A DNA stretch of 64,000 nt, taken from UBA4781 sp963556045. Its GTDB lineage: Bacteria; Chloroflexota; Anaerolineae; Anaerolineales; Anaerolineaceae. The notes beneath the pieces are model-generated. The model was not told where the DNA came from. It worked only from the letters and a program-made list of their open reading frames with translations, and did not search any database. Location: contig CAUVYA020000002.1 in NCBI GenBank assembly GCA_963556045.3, positions 1,860,001 to 1,924,000 on the forward strand. Direction: 5' to 3'. A program made the translations under genes and the position numbers. This document shows positions 44,934 through 52,846 of the stretch, piece after piece; the first letter of the stretch is position 1; the number at the start of each line of letters is the position of its first letter.

Positions 44934-45722
44934 ATGCGCAATCGAATGTTCTGGGGCATTGTCTTAATTATTTTAGGATTGATCTTTTTATTCGGCTATC
45001 AGATGGGGCTGCCTGTGTGGAGTTTGATCTGGCCATTCATGATCATCGTGATCGGTGCCTGGATCTTATTGATTCCTATTCTTTCAAAAGGGATAGAAAT
45101 TATTCAAGAGGAATTCTCATTACCGTTAGAAGGAGTGCAGCAGGCTACACTGAAAATAGAACATGGCGCCGGCACGATCAGACTGCACTCGGAGGATTTG
45201 AAGGATCAATTCCTGACAGGGAGTTTCATGGGTGGAGTGCAACACAATGTGTCTCTTTCACAGGGAAAATATCGCGTCAAGCTACAGAGTAAGATCGAAT
45301 TTGCTAATTTTCTACCCCGTTTTCAAAAAGAAAATCGTTTATTGTGGGATGTATCCATAAACCGTAATATTCCACTCAAAATTAAAATGGAAACGGGTGC
45401 GAGCGAGAATTACCTGGATTTTTCAGATGCTCAACTCGAAGATTTGCATTTGGAAACCGGAGCATCTTCAACAGAAATACTCTTGCCGAAAGGGTGTGCG
45501 TTTACCAGCGTGCATGTTGAATCTGGCGCTTCAGCGATCAAGATGCACATTCCCCCAAAGGTAGCTGCTCGTATTAAAGTAAGCGGACTCATCGGGAAAA
45601 CGATCGATGTAGATCGATTCCTGCAAAACGGCGAGTATTACCAATCCCCCGATTTTGAAAAAGCGAAAAACCGCGTTGAAATTAATGTGGAATCTGGTGT
45701 CGGATCGGTGGAAATCGATTAA
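44934..45722 (+). CDS. LiaF-like membrane protein (envelope stress family)
   Basis: The 262-aa product has two N-terminal membrane helices (FWGIVLIILGLIFLFGYQMG and WSLIWPFMIIVIGAWILL) like LiaI/DUF5668 proteins, then a beta-rich C-terminal domain of the LiaF/toastrack kind with repeated strands (METGASENYLDF, LETGASSTEILL, VESGASAIKMHI, VESGVGSVEID). LiaF-type proteins sense or damp envelope stress in Firmicutes. The start is ATG at 44934 with GGAGG before it. It is followed by a PspC-domain gene, which supports an envelope role. Confidence 0.72.
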   Translation: MRNRMFWGIVLIILGLIFLFGYQMGLPVWSLIWPFMIIVIGAWILLIPILSKGIEIIQEEFSLPLEGVQQATLKIEHGAGTIRLHSEDLKDQFLTGSFMGGVQHNVSLSQGKYRVKLQSKIEFANFLPRFQKENRLLWDVSINRNIPLKIKMETGASENYLDFSDAQLEDLHLETGASSTEILLPKGCAFTSVHVESGASAIKMHIPPKVAARIKVSGLIGKTIDVDRFLQNGEYYQSPDFEKAKNRVEINVESGVGSVEID

Positions 45723-45747
45723 ACTTGTACAATAACGGAGGTAAACA

Positions 45748-46188
45748 ATGAGTGAACGACTGTATCGAACCAATCAGGATAAAATGATCGGCGGTGTATG
45801 TGGGGGGTTGGCGGAATTTTTCAAGATAGATCCGATCATTATCCGGGTTTTCTTTGTGCTGTGGGTGACGATAGGTGAATGGGGTGTATTGGCGTATTTT
45901 CTATTATGGTTGATCATACCTCCTCAACAATATGAAGGGGCGAATTTTCAAATGAATGAATTGGGTGCACGCTTCCAGCTCATCGGTCATGATATCCGTG
46001 ACATGTTCCAGCACCCATCTTCCCAGTTGCTCACTTATGGAGGTGTTGCATTAATAGGTGTGGGGCTAACCACTCTTTTACGTTCGCTGGGGGTTCTGCC
46101 CAATTGGAATACCACGCTCATGTGGGCAGGATTGTTGATAATAGGTGGTGTTTTCGTTTTAGTAAAAACGTTGATAAAAAAGAAATAA
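45748..46188 (+). CDS. PspC-domain membrane protein
   Basis: The 146-aa product begins with a PspC domain (LYRTNQDKMIGGVCGGLAEFFKIDP...VLWVTIGEWGVLAYFLLWLIIP, about 5-58), then a short soluble part and two more membrane helices (about 90-140) ending in lysines. PspC proteins take part in phage-shock-type envelope stress responses. It lies 25 nt after the LiaF-like gene, with GGAGG before the ATG. Confidence 0.85.
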   Translation: MSERLYRTNQDKMIGGVCGGLAEFFKIDPIIIRVFFVLWVTIGEWGVLAYFLLWLIIPPQQYEGANFQMNELGARFQLIGHDIRDMFQHPSSQLLTYGGVALIGVGLTTLLRSLGVLPNWNTTLMWAGLLIIGGVFVLVKTLIKKK

Positions 46189-46290
46189 AGAGAAGACCCT
46201 CCCAACCGATTGAGGGGGGCAACCGGCTGGAAGGGCATCATTATGATAACATGTTAAAAAAAGGTGTGCAAGCATCTATGAAAATGAGAG

Positions 46291-46316
46291 CTCCGGGAAC
46301 TTTTCTCGGGGTTTTT
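46291..46316 (+). terminator. Probable intrinsic terminator after the PspC gene
   Basis: A stem of about 8 bp (CTCCGGGA/TCTCGGGG, with G-T pairs) is followed by five T. It lies 30 nt before the SIMPL gene. Confidence 0.6.
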
Positions 46317-46345
46317 CGTTTTAACGATAGATAAATGGAGGCAGA

Positions 46346-47083
46346 ATGAATAAAAAAATCGTTTTTACCGGAATTCTTATTATGTGCATGGTTTTCATTG
46401 CAGCGTGCAATGGAACGCAAACTGCTGTAGTAGATGGTGATACTACGATTCAGAGGCGGATCACAGTATCAGGTACAGGGCAGGTCAAAGTTATTCCGGA
46501 TGTCGCATATATTAATATCGGGGTGAGAAATCAAGCGGGCAATGTAACTGAAGCGCTTGACCAAAATACGCTCCAGGCACAAGCGGTTAGAAACGAATTG
46601 GTCAATGCGGGTGTGGCAGAGGAGGATATCCAGACATCCAGTTTTAATGTGTACCCACAATACAATTACGATTATCAAGGAAATATAATCGATACCGTCT
46701 TTGTTGTGGAAAATAACGTCTATGTTACTGTTCGCAATCTGGATGATCTTGGAATTCTTCTGGGTAAAGTAACAGAAAGTGGTGCCAATTCGATCTATGG
46801 CATCAATTTCAATGTGACGGATAAAACTGCCGCACTTACCCAGTCACGAGAATTGGCATTTGAGAATGCTAAAGATCAGGCGCAGGAAATGGCTGCGACT
46901 GCCGGTGTAAACCTGGGAGAGGTCATTAGTATCGATACCTATTCCAGTGATACACCTTATCTTGTGGATAGTACAGGTATGGGCGGCGGATCATATTACC
47001 CGCAGTCGGCTTCAAAAGTGCCCATTTCTGCTGGGAATTATGTGATCAGCTCAACTGTGACGATCCAATTTGCGATTGAATAA
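46346..47083 (+). CDS. SIMPL (DUF541) domain lipoprotein
   Basis: The 245-aa product has a lipoprotein signal with Cys21 in IAACNG, then a SIMPL domain: RRITVSGTGQVKVIPDVAYINIGV, QTSSFNVYPQYNYD, and NAKDQAQEMAATAGV. SIMPL proteins (YggE/BP26-like) form ring oligomers; their role is poorly known and some are linked to oxidative stress. It is surface-anchored outside the membrane. GGAGG lies 4 nt before the ATG. Confidence 0.85.
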   Translation: MNKKIVFTGILIMCMVFIAACNGTQTAVVDGDTTIQRRITVSGTGQVKVIPDVAYINIGVRNQAGNVTEALDQNTLQAQAVRNELVNAGVAEEDIQTSSFNVYPQYNYDYQGNIIDTVFVVENNVYVTVRNLDDLGILLGKVTESGANSIYGINFNVTDKTAALTQSRELAFENAKDQAQEMAATAGVNLGEVISIDTYSSDTPYLVDSTGMGGGSYYPQSASKVPISAGNYVISSTVTIQFAIE

Positions 47084-47119
47084 AAAAAAACTGCCGTTTT
47101 TCGGCAGCTCTATTTTTTT
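47084..47119. terminator. Bidirectional terminator between the SIMPL gene and cdsA
   Basis: The hairpin CTGCCG-TTTTT-CGGCAG is flanked by seven A on the left and, after CTCTA, seven T on the right. The A-run makes a strong T-tail for cdsA transcripts on the minus strand. Confidence 0.82.
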
Positions 47120-47948
47120 ATGGTATCCAGAAATGAGAAATAACAAAGTATGCGATTGTTCCACCTATCAACCAGGTGTCAATGCGGTCAAGGATACCCC
47201 CATGCCCCGGGATCAGTTTTCCCGAATCCTTACGGTTGAAAGCTCGTTTGAAAAGACTCTCTAAAAGATCTCCGATAGGACTGATGATGCCAAGTATGAA
47301 TCCCAGTAGAATAGCCCGTGGCAGAGTGATGTTCGCAGATCCATAAGAGAAAGTGAAGGTAAACAATACGGCATAAAGAACAGTAAAGAGGATCCCACCT
47401 GCATAACCCTCCAGGGTTTTATGAGGACTTACTTTGGGAGCCATTTTATGTTTTCCCCACATGTTTCCGAATAAGAAGGCGCCGATGTCACCACTGCCGA
47501 TAGCAGGGATCGCCAGTAAAACCCACATTTTTCCATCAGGAATAAAGTAGAGAGATACCAGATATGAACCAAAAAAGGCAATAAAAAGAATGCCTGCCAT
47601 TTCCATGCCGAATGTTGCGATATTGTATGTCTCTTCCTTCTCATAGCGATAGAGAGCAATGATCACGCCGCATATGAATATTATGGTGAAGATGAGTTCG
47701 AAATAGATACCTCCCAGAAGATAGCGTGAAATCGCACATAGAATAGAAGAAAAGATGAGATAGTATTGATTGGGGGATAGGTCACTATCCTGAAATAGAT
47801 TCCAGTATTCCCAGGCTGCAATAGCCAGAACTGTAGCAACACCAAAGATAAAAAACCAGCCGCCTGCCAGTACAAGACCCACTCCGATTGGGACAATAAT
47901 GGCGATGCCCAGAATGCGTTTACCCATGGTAGGATTCTTTTTGCTCAT
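47118..47948 (-). CDS. cdsA: Phosphatidate cytidylyltransferase
   Basis: The 276-aa polytopic membrane enzyme makes CDP-diacylglycerol for phospholipid synthesis. It has about seven hydrophobic helices and the CDP-alcohol-linked signature near the C-terminus (LGFILGIISPIGDLLESLFKR...IPGHGGILDRID). The start is uncertain: ATG at 47948 has GAGG directly before it, ATG at 47927 has no ribosome site; both lie inside the uppS end, so the genes overlap by 8-29 nt. Confidence 0.9.
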   Translation of the reverse strand: MSKKNPTMGKRILGIAIIVPIGVGLVLAGGWFFIFGVATVLAIAAWEYWNLFQDSDLSPNQYYLIFSSILCAISRYLLGGIYFELIFTIIFICGVIIALYRYEKEETYNIATFGMEMAGILFIAFFGSYLVSLYFIPDGKMWVLLAIPAIGSGDIGAFLFGNMWGKHKMAPKVSPHKTLEGYAGGILFTVLYAVLFTFTFSYGSANITLPRAILLGFILGIISPIGDLLESLFKRAFNRKDSGKLIPGHGGILDRIDTWLIGGTIAYFVISHFWIP

Positions 47949-48666
47949 CCTCTGTGCGTCCCCCAAACCTTCTTGAACGATTCCCATATTCCAGGATTGC
48001 GTCACGGAGGGCTTCTTTATTGAAATCAGGCCATAACGTTTTTGTGAAAATCCACTCGGAATACGCACTCTGCCACAGTAGAAAATTGGATGTGCGCATT
48101 TCACCAGAAGTGCGAATTACGAGATCAGGATCAGGGATGGAACTGGTGAAGAGGTGTTGTTTGATTGTATCTTTGGTAATTGCCTCTGCAGGTATGCCTT
48201 GCCTGATTATTTCCTGCACGGCATGCACGATTTCATCCTGACCCCCATAATTCAATGCAATAGAAAGAATCAGGGTCTTATTTTCTTTCGTGAGATCAAC
48301 AGAATTCTGCAATTTTTGCTGTAGATCGGGGTTGAGTTCTTTGGAACTGCCAAGGTGTCGGATCTGAACACCCTGTTCATTTAATTCGGGTACTTCTTTT
48401 TCCAGCATGTCTGCGAAGATTTTCATCAATCCCTGAACCTCATCACTTGGGCGCTTCCAATTTTCTGTGGAAAAGGCATAAATTGTGAGATATTTCACAC
48501 CAAAATCGACACAGGCTTTAATGACTTTACGCAGACTTTCTGTTCCCGCTCGATGACCAGCCATTCGTGGAAGCAGGCGTGCTTTTGCCCAGCGACCATT
48601 TCCATCCATGATGATGGCAATGTGATTGGGAACAACGGTGATTTCTTGCTTTCTTTTCTTGACCAT
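47920..48666 (-). CDS. uppS: Undecaprenyl diphosphate synthase (isoprenyl transferase)
   Basis: The 248-aa cis-prenyltransferase makes the C55 lipid carrier for wall synthesis. It has HIAIIMDGNGRWA (catalytic Asp, near residue 21), GHRAG, LTIYAFSTENWKRP and the C-terminal DLVIRTSGEMRTSNFLLWQ. It lies 11 nt after frr and overlaps cdsA. Confidence 0.95.
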   Translation of the reverse strand: MVKKRKQEITVVPNHIAIIMDGNGRWAKARLLPRMAGHRAGTESLRKVIKACVDFGVKYLTIYAFSTENWKRPSDEVQGLMKIFADMLEKEVPELNEQGVQIRHLGSSKELNPDLQQKLQNSVDLTKENKTLILSIALNYGGQDEIVHAVQEIIRQGIPAEAITKDTIKQHLFTSSIPDPDLVIRTSGEMRTSNFLLWQSAYSEWIFTKTLWPDFNKEALRDAILEYGNRSRRFGGRTEDEQKESYHG

Positions 48667-48677
48667 GGACTGGTTGA

Positions 48678-49235
48678 TTAAACCTCCATGATTTCTGATT
48701 CTTTACGTTCTCCGATGGAATTCACTTCCTCAATCAGTTTATCGGTGATCTTTTGAATGTTTTCCTCACCTTGTTTGAGATCATCTTCGGAGATTAATTT
48801 TTCTTTTTCAAAATCGCGTAAATCTTTTATCGAATCACGACGAACATTTCTGATCGCGATACGAGCTTCTTCACAGCGATTCCCCACAATTTTTGTTAAT
48901 TCAACACGGCGCTGTTCATTCAAAGGAGGAATGTTCAGGCGAATGACTTTCCCATCATTAATGGGTGTTAACCCAAGATCGGAACTTAAAATGGCTTTTT
49001 CGATATCTTTAATGGATGCTGCATCAAAAGGTCTGATAAGTAACTGGCGTGGTTCAGGAACGCTGATGGTGGCGAGCTGGATCAGGGGCACAGGTGAACC
49101 ATAATATTCAATGGATAGTTTTTCGATCAATGCCGGGCTTGCACGCCCTGTGCGAATACCGGCTAGATCATCTTCCAGTGACAGAATTGCGCTCTTCATT
49201 CTCTTTTCGGCATCGTGCGTAGCTTCTTGTATCAT
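48678..49235 (-). CDS. frr: Ribosome recycling factor
   Basis: The 185-aa protein splits post-termination ribosomes with EF-G. It has the family marks GIRTGRASPALIEKLSIEYYG, LATISVPEPRQLLIRPFD and LNIPPLNEQRRVELTKIV. The start is ATG at 49235, because AAGGAGG lies 5 nt before it and the product then has the usual family length of 185 aa; an in-frame ATG at 49250 overlaps that ribosome site. It leads the frr-uppS-cdsA operon. Confidence 0.95.
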   Translation of the reverse strand: MIQEATHDAEKRMKSAILSLEDDLAGIRTGRASPALIEKLSIEYYGSPVPLIQLATISVPEPRQLLIRPFDAASIKDIEKAILSSDLGLTPINDGKVIRLNIPPLNEQRRVELTKIVGNRCEEARIAIRNVRRDSIKDLRDFEKEKLISEDDLKQGEENIQKITDKLIEEVNSIGERKESEIMEV

Positions 49236-49341
49236 CGCATCCTCCTTCATAATAAGAACAAAAGGGTGTTTGGTTCAATTGTATTTAAGCATACCGCAAA
49301 TGTACTAAAAATTCCATGAAACAAGATATGCCATACCATCA

Positions 49342-49370
49342 TTGACAAAGGAGAACAAAAGTTCTATAAT
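49342..49370 (+). promoter_or_regulatory. Consensus promoter with LexA (SOS) box in the spacer
   Basis: TTGACA (49342-49347), 17 nt, TATAAT (49365-49370) is a perfect sigma-70 consensus. The spacer ends in GAACAAAAGTTC (49353-49364), the same GAAC-N4-GTTC half-sites as in the lexA promoter, directly touching the -10. Such a strong promoter needs a repressor, and LexA fits. Confidence 0.85.
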
Positions 49371-49385
49371 ATCCATGAGGGATTC

Positions 49386-49607
49386 ATGAATCAAGGAATG
49401 TTATGGTTTGATGATCGAAAAGATGTTTCGGTTGCCCAAAAGATCGCAGCCGCGCTCAAGTTTTATGAGCAGAAATATGGCAGTCGACCTACATGCTGCT
49501 ATATTCATTCCGATAAAGGAATGGACGAAGCACAAATCGACTTAGGGCTGCGTGTGGAAGTAAGCCAATATATTCTTCCAAACCACTATTTTCTGGAAGA
49601 AAATTAG
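49386..49607 (+). CDS. 73-aa protein of unknown function, predicted SOS-induced
   Basis: I do not recognise a named family. The product is small, soluble and without signal peptide or membrane helix. It starts MNQGMLWFDD, has a helix (VSVAQKIAAALKFYEQKYG, about 15-33), then a strand-like part with two adjacent cysteines (RPTCCYIHSD, about 34-43) and a strand-rich end (GLRVEVSQYILPNHYF). GAGGG lies 4 nt before the ATG. It is a single-gene unit between frr and the ParB-fold gene. Control by LexA is inferred from the promoter, which suggests a role in DNA repair, division arrest or a related stress. Confidence 0.75.
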   Translation: MNQGMLWFDDRKDVSVAQKIAAALKFYEQKYGSRPTCCYIHSDKGMDEAQIDLGLRVEVSQYILPNHYFLEEN

Positions 49608-49612
49608 GATGC

Positions 49613-50518
49613 TCATGTTTTTCGAGTAAATATTTTCTTGATTCGCACCCATAAGGTCTTAAAAAAACCGGGATGAAATTTGATCAAGAAATCCTGGGTA
49701 GCTTCTTCAAAGCTTATGTCCTGGTTGGATTCTGCTTTTAAATACGCCAGGTGTTCGATGATCCAGAAATACAGATCCGCTTCAGTGCGCTCAGGGAATA
49801 TGTTGAGGATGTTTCTCTCGCGGATGATCTTTACAAGAGGCAAGTAGACATATTCATACCAGCTGGTTACAGCTTTTTCATAATTGATCTCATGCTGTAA
49901 AAATTCACTGGTATAAAAGCGATGCGCATCAATATGTTCCTGCAGTCGGTCGAAAAGACCAGGAATGCTTAACTGAATCTCCGCATCGGGGTACATTTCC
50001 TTAATCCCTGTCTTTTCATAGAAACTATTTTGCTCTTTTTTCAATATCAGCTGCTTGAAATCGAAATTACGATCGATCTCATAGGGCACTTCAATTTTAA
50101 CGACATGGGCGTCAATCCATTTTTGCCCGCGTTTTTTCGCAACCGAAACACGATGGTTTCCATCCATCACAAAAAAGAATTCACCGATCTGGTACACCTC
50201 CACCGGAGGAAGGATCTCATCACGCAGGTAGGCACGATCGATCTTCTCCCAGCGACTGCGGGTATGCTTTTGGCGCGGTAGAAAGGCATCATCAAAGTCG
50301 GCATAGCGATTTACGCTGCCGATGATTTTATCAATATCAATCTCTTGAAGCCCGGCATCATATTGACGGTGTATGGATAGATGAGTCAAGATGTCGTTAA
50401 ACGAAATGAGACGGGTGTGATTTTGTCCAAGCCATTTTTCAATGGAGCGTACAAATCCTTTGAAATAAGCATCCTCAAAGTCATTTCTGGACTGCTGATG
50501 GAGAGATGGATCGCTCAT
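49613..50518 (-). CDS. ParB/sulfiredoxin-fold protein of unknown function
   Basis: The 301-aa product has a ParB-like nuclease/sulfiredoxin-type core near residues 100-140 (PPVEVYQIGEFFFVMDGNHRVSVAKKRGQKWIDAHV), where GNHR is the typical nucleotide- or phosphate-binding signature. The helical C-terminal half (about 170-300) resembles no family I can name and ends in a basic tail. It has no helix-turn-helix like true ParB. The start is ATG at 50518 with GGAAGG before it; the ATG at 50524 overlaps the upstream stop (ATGA). It ends the five-gene operon. Confidence 0.62.
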   Translation of the reverse strand: MSDPSLHQQSRNDFEDAYFKGFVRSIEKWLGQNHTRLISFNDILTHLSIHRQYDAGLQEIDIDKIIGSVNRYADFDDAFLPRQKHTRSRWEKIDRAYLRDEILPPVEVYQIGEFFFVMDGNHRVSVAKKRGQKWIDAHVVKIEVPYEIDRNFDFKQLILKKEQNSFYEKTGIKEMYPDAEIQLSIPGLFDRLQEHIDAHRFYTSEFLQHEINYEKAVTSWYEYVYLPLVKIIRERNILNIFPERTEADLYFWIIEHLAYLKAESNQDISFEEATQDFLIKFHPGFFKTLWVRIKKIFTRKT

Positions 50519-50520
50519 TG

Positions 50521-51177
50521 TCATCCTTCCGAACCGATATCCTTAATGATTATATCCTGCAGGCGGTACCCATAGGTGTTGATGATAGATGTATTGCCAA
50601 ATTGGGTGATCATCGGTGTGTTTTTCGTAAAATCATAAACATGTCCATGAAAATGATAACGTGGTTGAAATACTTTTAACAACCACAGGAAGGCTTTGAT
50701 TCCCTGGTGAGGAACATCCTGTTCATCATGAATCCCCCAGGGCGGTGCATGTGTGACAAAAATATCCAAATACCTGCCTGAAAGTGCGAAATTTGCCATC
50801 AAAGATGGAACAAGTTGAAAAACAAAACGCCACATGGTTGCCTGTGAATACTGGTAAGCCCCATTATTATAGAGATGGCTTCCCTGGATGCCGGCTAGTA
50901 AATACCCCATCTCGTTTTTAATCGAACGGAGATGCACATCAATGCTTCCCCAGGGATGCTGGTGGATCACACCGGATTCTGTTTCGTAGCATCTGGCATG
51001 ATTTCCTCGTACGAAATATAAAGGGACGTTAAATACACTCACCAGGTATTCAAGGTAATCATAGGGCAGATCACCGGAGCTGATGATAAAACGTACATCC
51101 TGAAGATCTTTTTGAGTTGAGGGGCTGTAAAGCGCTGTAGCCACTTTATCACTGATGACCAGGATGCGATCAGACAT
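50521..51177 (-). CDS. Metallophosphoesterase family protein
   Basis: The 218-aa product has most calcineurin-like blocks: SSGDLPYDYLEY (block II), VRGNHARCYE (GNH, block III), VTHAPPWGIHD and FHGHVYDF (GHxH-like end). Block I reads ISDKVATALY, so the usual Asp-x-His lacks its His. The substrate is unknown. The start is ATG at 51177 with AGGAG 7 nt before it; its A is shared with the acpS stop (TAATG). Confidence 0.78.
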   Translation of the reverse strand: MSDRILVISDKVATALYSPSTQKDLQDVRFIISSGDLPYDYLEYLVSVFNVPLYFVRGNHARCYETESGVIHQHPWGSIDVHLRSIKNEMGYLLAGIQGSHLYNNGAYQYSQATMWRFVFQLVPSLMANFALSGRYLDIFVTHAPPWGIHDEQDVPHQGIKAFLWLLKVFQPRYHFHGHVYDFTKNTPMITQFGNTSIINTYGYRLQDIIIKDIGSEG

Positions 51178-51554
51178 TATTCTTCTCCTGCTGCGCCCAG
51201 TACAACAGCAAAACCGATCGCATGGCTCTTTGAGTGTGAAATACTCACCGACCAATTTTGAAGCTGCAGATCATCTGCAATAGTTTGTGCTTCGCCATGC
51301 AGTATTAAGGTCGGCTCACCCGATGCGCCGCTTAGAATCTCAATATCATGCCAGCTTACTGTACCAATACCGCATCCCAGCGCCTTTGCAACAGCTTCTT
51401 TGGCTGCGAAACGACCGGCTGCTGAAGCATTGGTTTTGATCAGCGCCAGCTCACGGGCAGTGAAAACCCGCCTGAAGAATCGAGTTCGGATCTCAGGACT
51501 TTGCTTATCGAAACGGTCAATTTCAACGATATCAACCCCTGACCTAATGATCAT
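51177..51554 (-). CDS. acpS: Holo-[acyl-carrier-protein] synthase
   Basis: The 125-aa enzyme puts phosphopantetheine on ACP for fatty acid synthesis. It has the Mg-binding Asp in SGVDIVEIDRF (residue 8) and Glu in RFAAKEAVAKALG, and the late SISHSKSHAIGFAV. It overlaps the upstream M16 gene by 11 nt and the downstream gene by 1 nt, so it is translated within the operon. Confidence 0.92.
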   Translation of the reverse strand: MIIRSGVDIVEIDRFDKQSPEIRTRFFRRVFTARELALIKTNASAAGRFAAKEAVAKALGCGIGTVSWHDIEILSGASGEPTLILHGEAQTIADDLQLQNWSVSISHSKSHAIGFAVVLGAAGEE

Positions 51555-52842
51555 GATCTGTTATTGCTCCTGCACTTATGATAACCAATTTTTCAGGGTC
51601 AAGATAGGTATTTGATACGGAGAGAATTTCTTCAGGAGTGATCTGTAATAGGCGGTCACTATAATTCTGGAAATAATCTAACCCCAGATCAAATCTCTCG
51701 ATTGAAAGCAACGCATTGGCAATCCCGGCATTCGACTCAAGTGACATGGGCAAACGACCGATCAAGTGCGTTTGAGAATCGGAGAGTTCTGCCGTGGTGA
51801 CAGGGCTTTCAAGATATCTTTTTATTTCCGCTATGATCAACGCGACCGTTTTATCTACATTCTGAGGATTAACACCAGCATTGAATTCCCAGCTGCCGAT
51901 TTCAGGCAGGGCATTCAAACTGCTGTATGCATAATAAGCCAATCCCTCTTTATTGCGTACGGATTTTCCGATCCGTCCGTATAAACCGAATTGACCCAAA
52001 ACATGATTACCGAGGTAAGCAGGATAATAATCGGGTGATTTCCGTGCTGGTCCTAACGTACCCAGCTGGATTTCAGTCTGGCTTTTCCCTTCGATCGGGA
52101 TATGAATGCGCTTCATGCCGGTAGGAGCCTGAATTTCCGGATAGGCAGGTTCGGAGAAAGGTGAATTCGCTTTCCAGGTTTCAAATTGGGATATGACCTG
52201 TTCTTTGATCTGCTCAAGCGGCATGGCGCCTGCGATAGCGATGAGGGTATCCTGTGGTCGGTATGTCTTATGATGGTTGATCAAATCTCCACGTTGAATG
52301 TTCTTGATGGTTTCAGGATAGCCATCTACGGGAATACCATAGGGGTGATTCCCGAATAATACCCGGTCGTATTCAAGAGAGGCTCTATGCTGCGTATCCT
52401 GGTCGCGGATGAGAAGACTGGTAAGGAATTGATTGCGCAGGCGGTTGATGTACTCTTCGGGGAAGGTGGGTGCGGTAAGACTATCGAAGATCAAAGCGAG
52501 CAGCATGGGAAAATCTTTTACCAGAGAACGACCTTTGAACCATGTGTTTTTCGTGCCAGCGCTGAAGTTCAGGCTGGCTCCCACTGATTCCAATTTTTCG
52601 TGAATCTCCTGAAAAGTATTATTTGCATTTCCGCGCAGCAGCATAGAGGCGGTGAAATGTGCGGTTCCGGTCTTATCAGGTTGATCCTGAGCGCTTCCGC
52701 TGGAAAGCATACCCGTGATGGTAAGCGATTTGCTGTATAGATTGCTGTATGAAAGCACGGTTATTCCATTGGCTAGCTTAAAACGCCCGATATTATGAGC
52801 GCCCGGGAAATTTGGATGGCTGGATATATTTGATTTTTGCAT
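51544..52842 (-). CDS. M16-family peptidase homologue lacking the zinc motif
   Basis: The 432-aa product has the M16 fold (FKLANGITVLSYSNLYSKSLTITGMLSSGSAQDQ..., NAGIANALLSIERFDLG) but reads HFTAS where active members have HxxEH, so it cannot bind zinc in the usual way. In many bacteria an active and an inactive M16 chain pair, like the two subunits of mitochondrial processing peptidase. The start is ATG at 52842; the frame from 53088 would lie inside the other M16 gene. It starts 4 nt after that gene. Confidence 0.85.
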   Translation of the reverse strand: MQKSNISSHPNFPGAHNIGRFKLANGITVLSYSNLYSKSLTITGMLSSGSAQDQPDKTGTAHFTASMLLRGNANNTFQEIHEKLESVGASLNFSAGTKNTWFKGRSLVKDFPMLLALIFDSLTAPTFPEEYINRLRNQFLTSLLIRDQDTQHRASLEYDRVLFGNHPYGIPVDGYPETIKNIQRGDLINHHKTYRPQDTLIAIAGAMPLEQIKEQVISQFETWKANSPFSEPAYPEIQAPTGMKRIHIPIEGKSQTEIQLGTLGPARKSPDYYPAYLGNHVLGQFGLYGRIGKSVRNKEGLAYYAYSSLNALPEIGSWEFNAGVNPQNVDKTVALIIAEIKRYLESPVTTAELSDSQTHLIGRLPMSLESNAGIANALLSIERFDLGLDYFQNYSDRLLQITPEEILSVSNTYLDPEKLVIISAGAITDHDH

Positions 52843-52846
52843 GATG

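Noticed and set aside
46189..46260. G/C-rich inverted pieces after the PspC gene as a possible small RNA.
   Set aside because: The arms pair poorly and no promoter is seen; only the terminator at 46291-46316 is supported.
47948..48104. Upstream extension of the cdsA frame into uppS.
   Set aside because: The extra residues overlap uppS coding sequence and do not look like a membrane protein N-terminus.
48366..48378. GAAC-N5-GTTC, a near match to the LexA box inside uppS; similar at 50712-50724 (N5) and 40783-40796 (N6).
   Set aside because: The spacing differs from the N4 of both promoter boxes and all lie inside coding regions.
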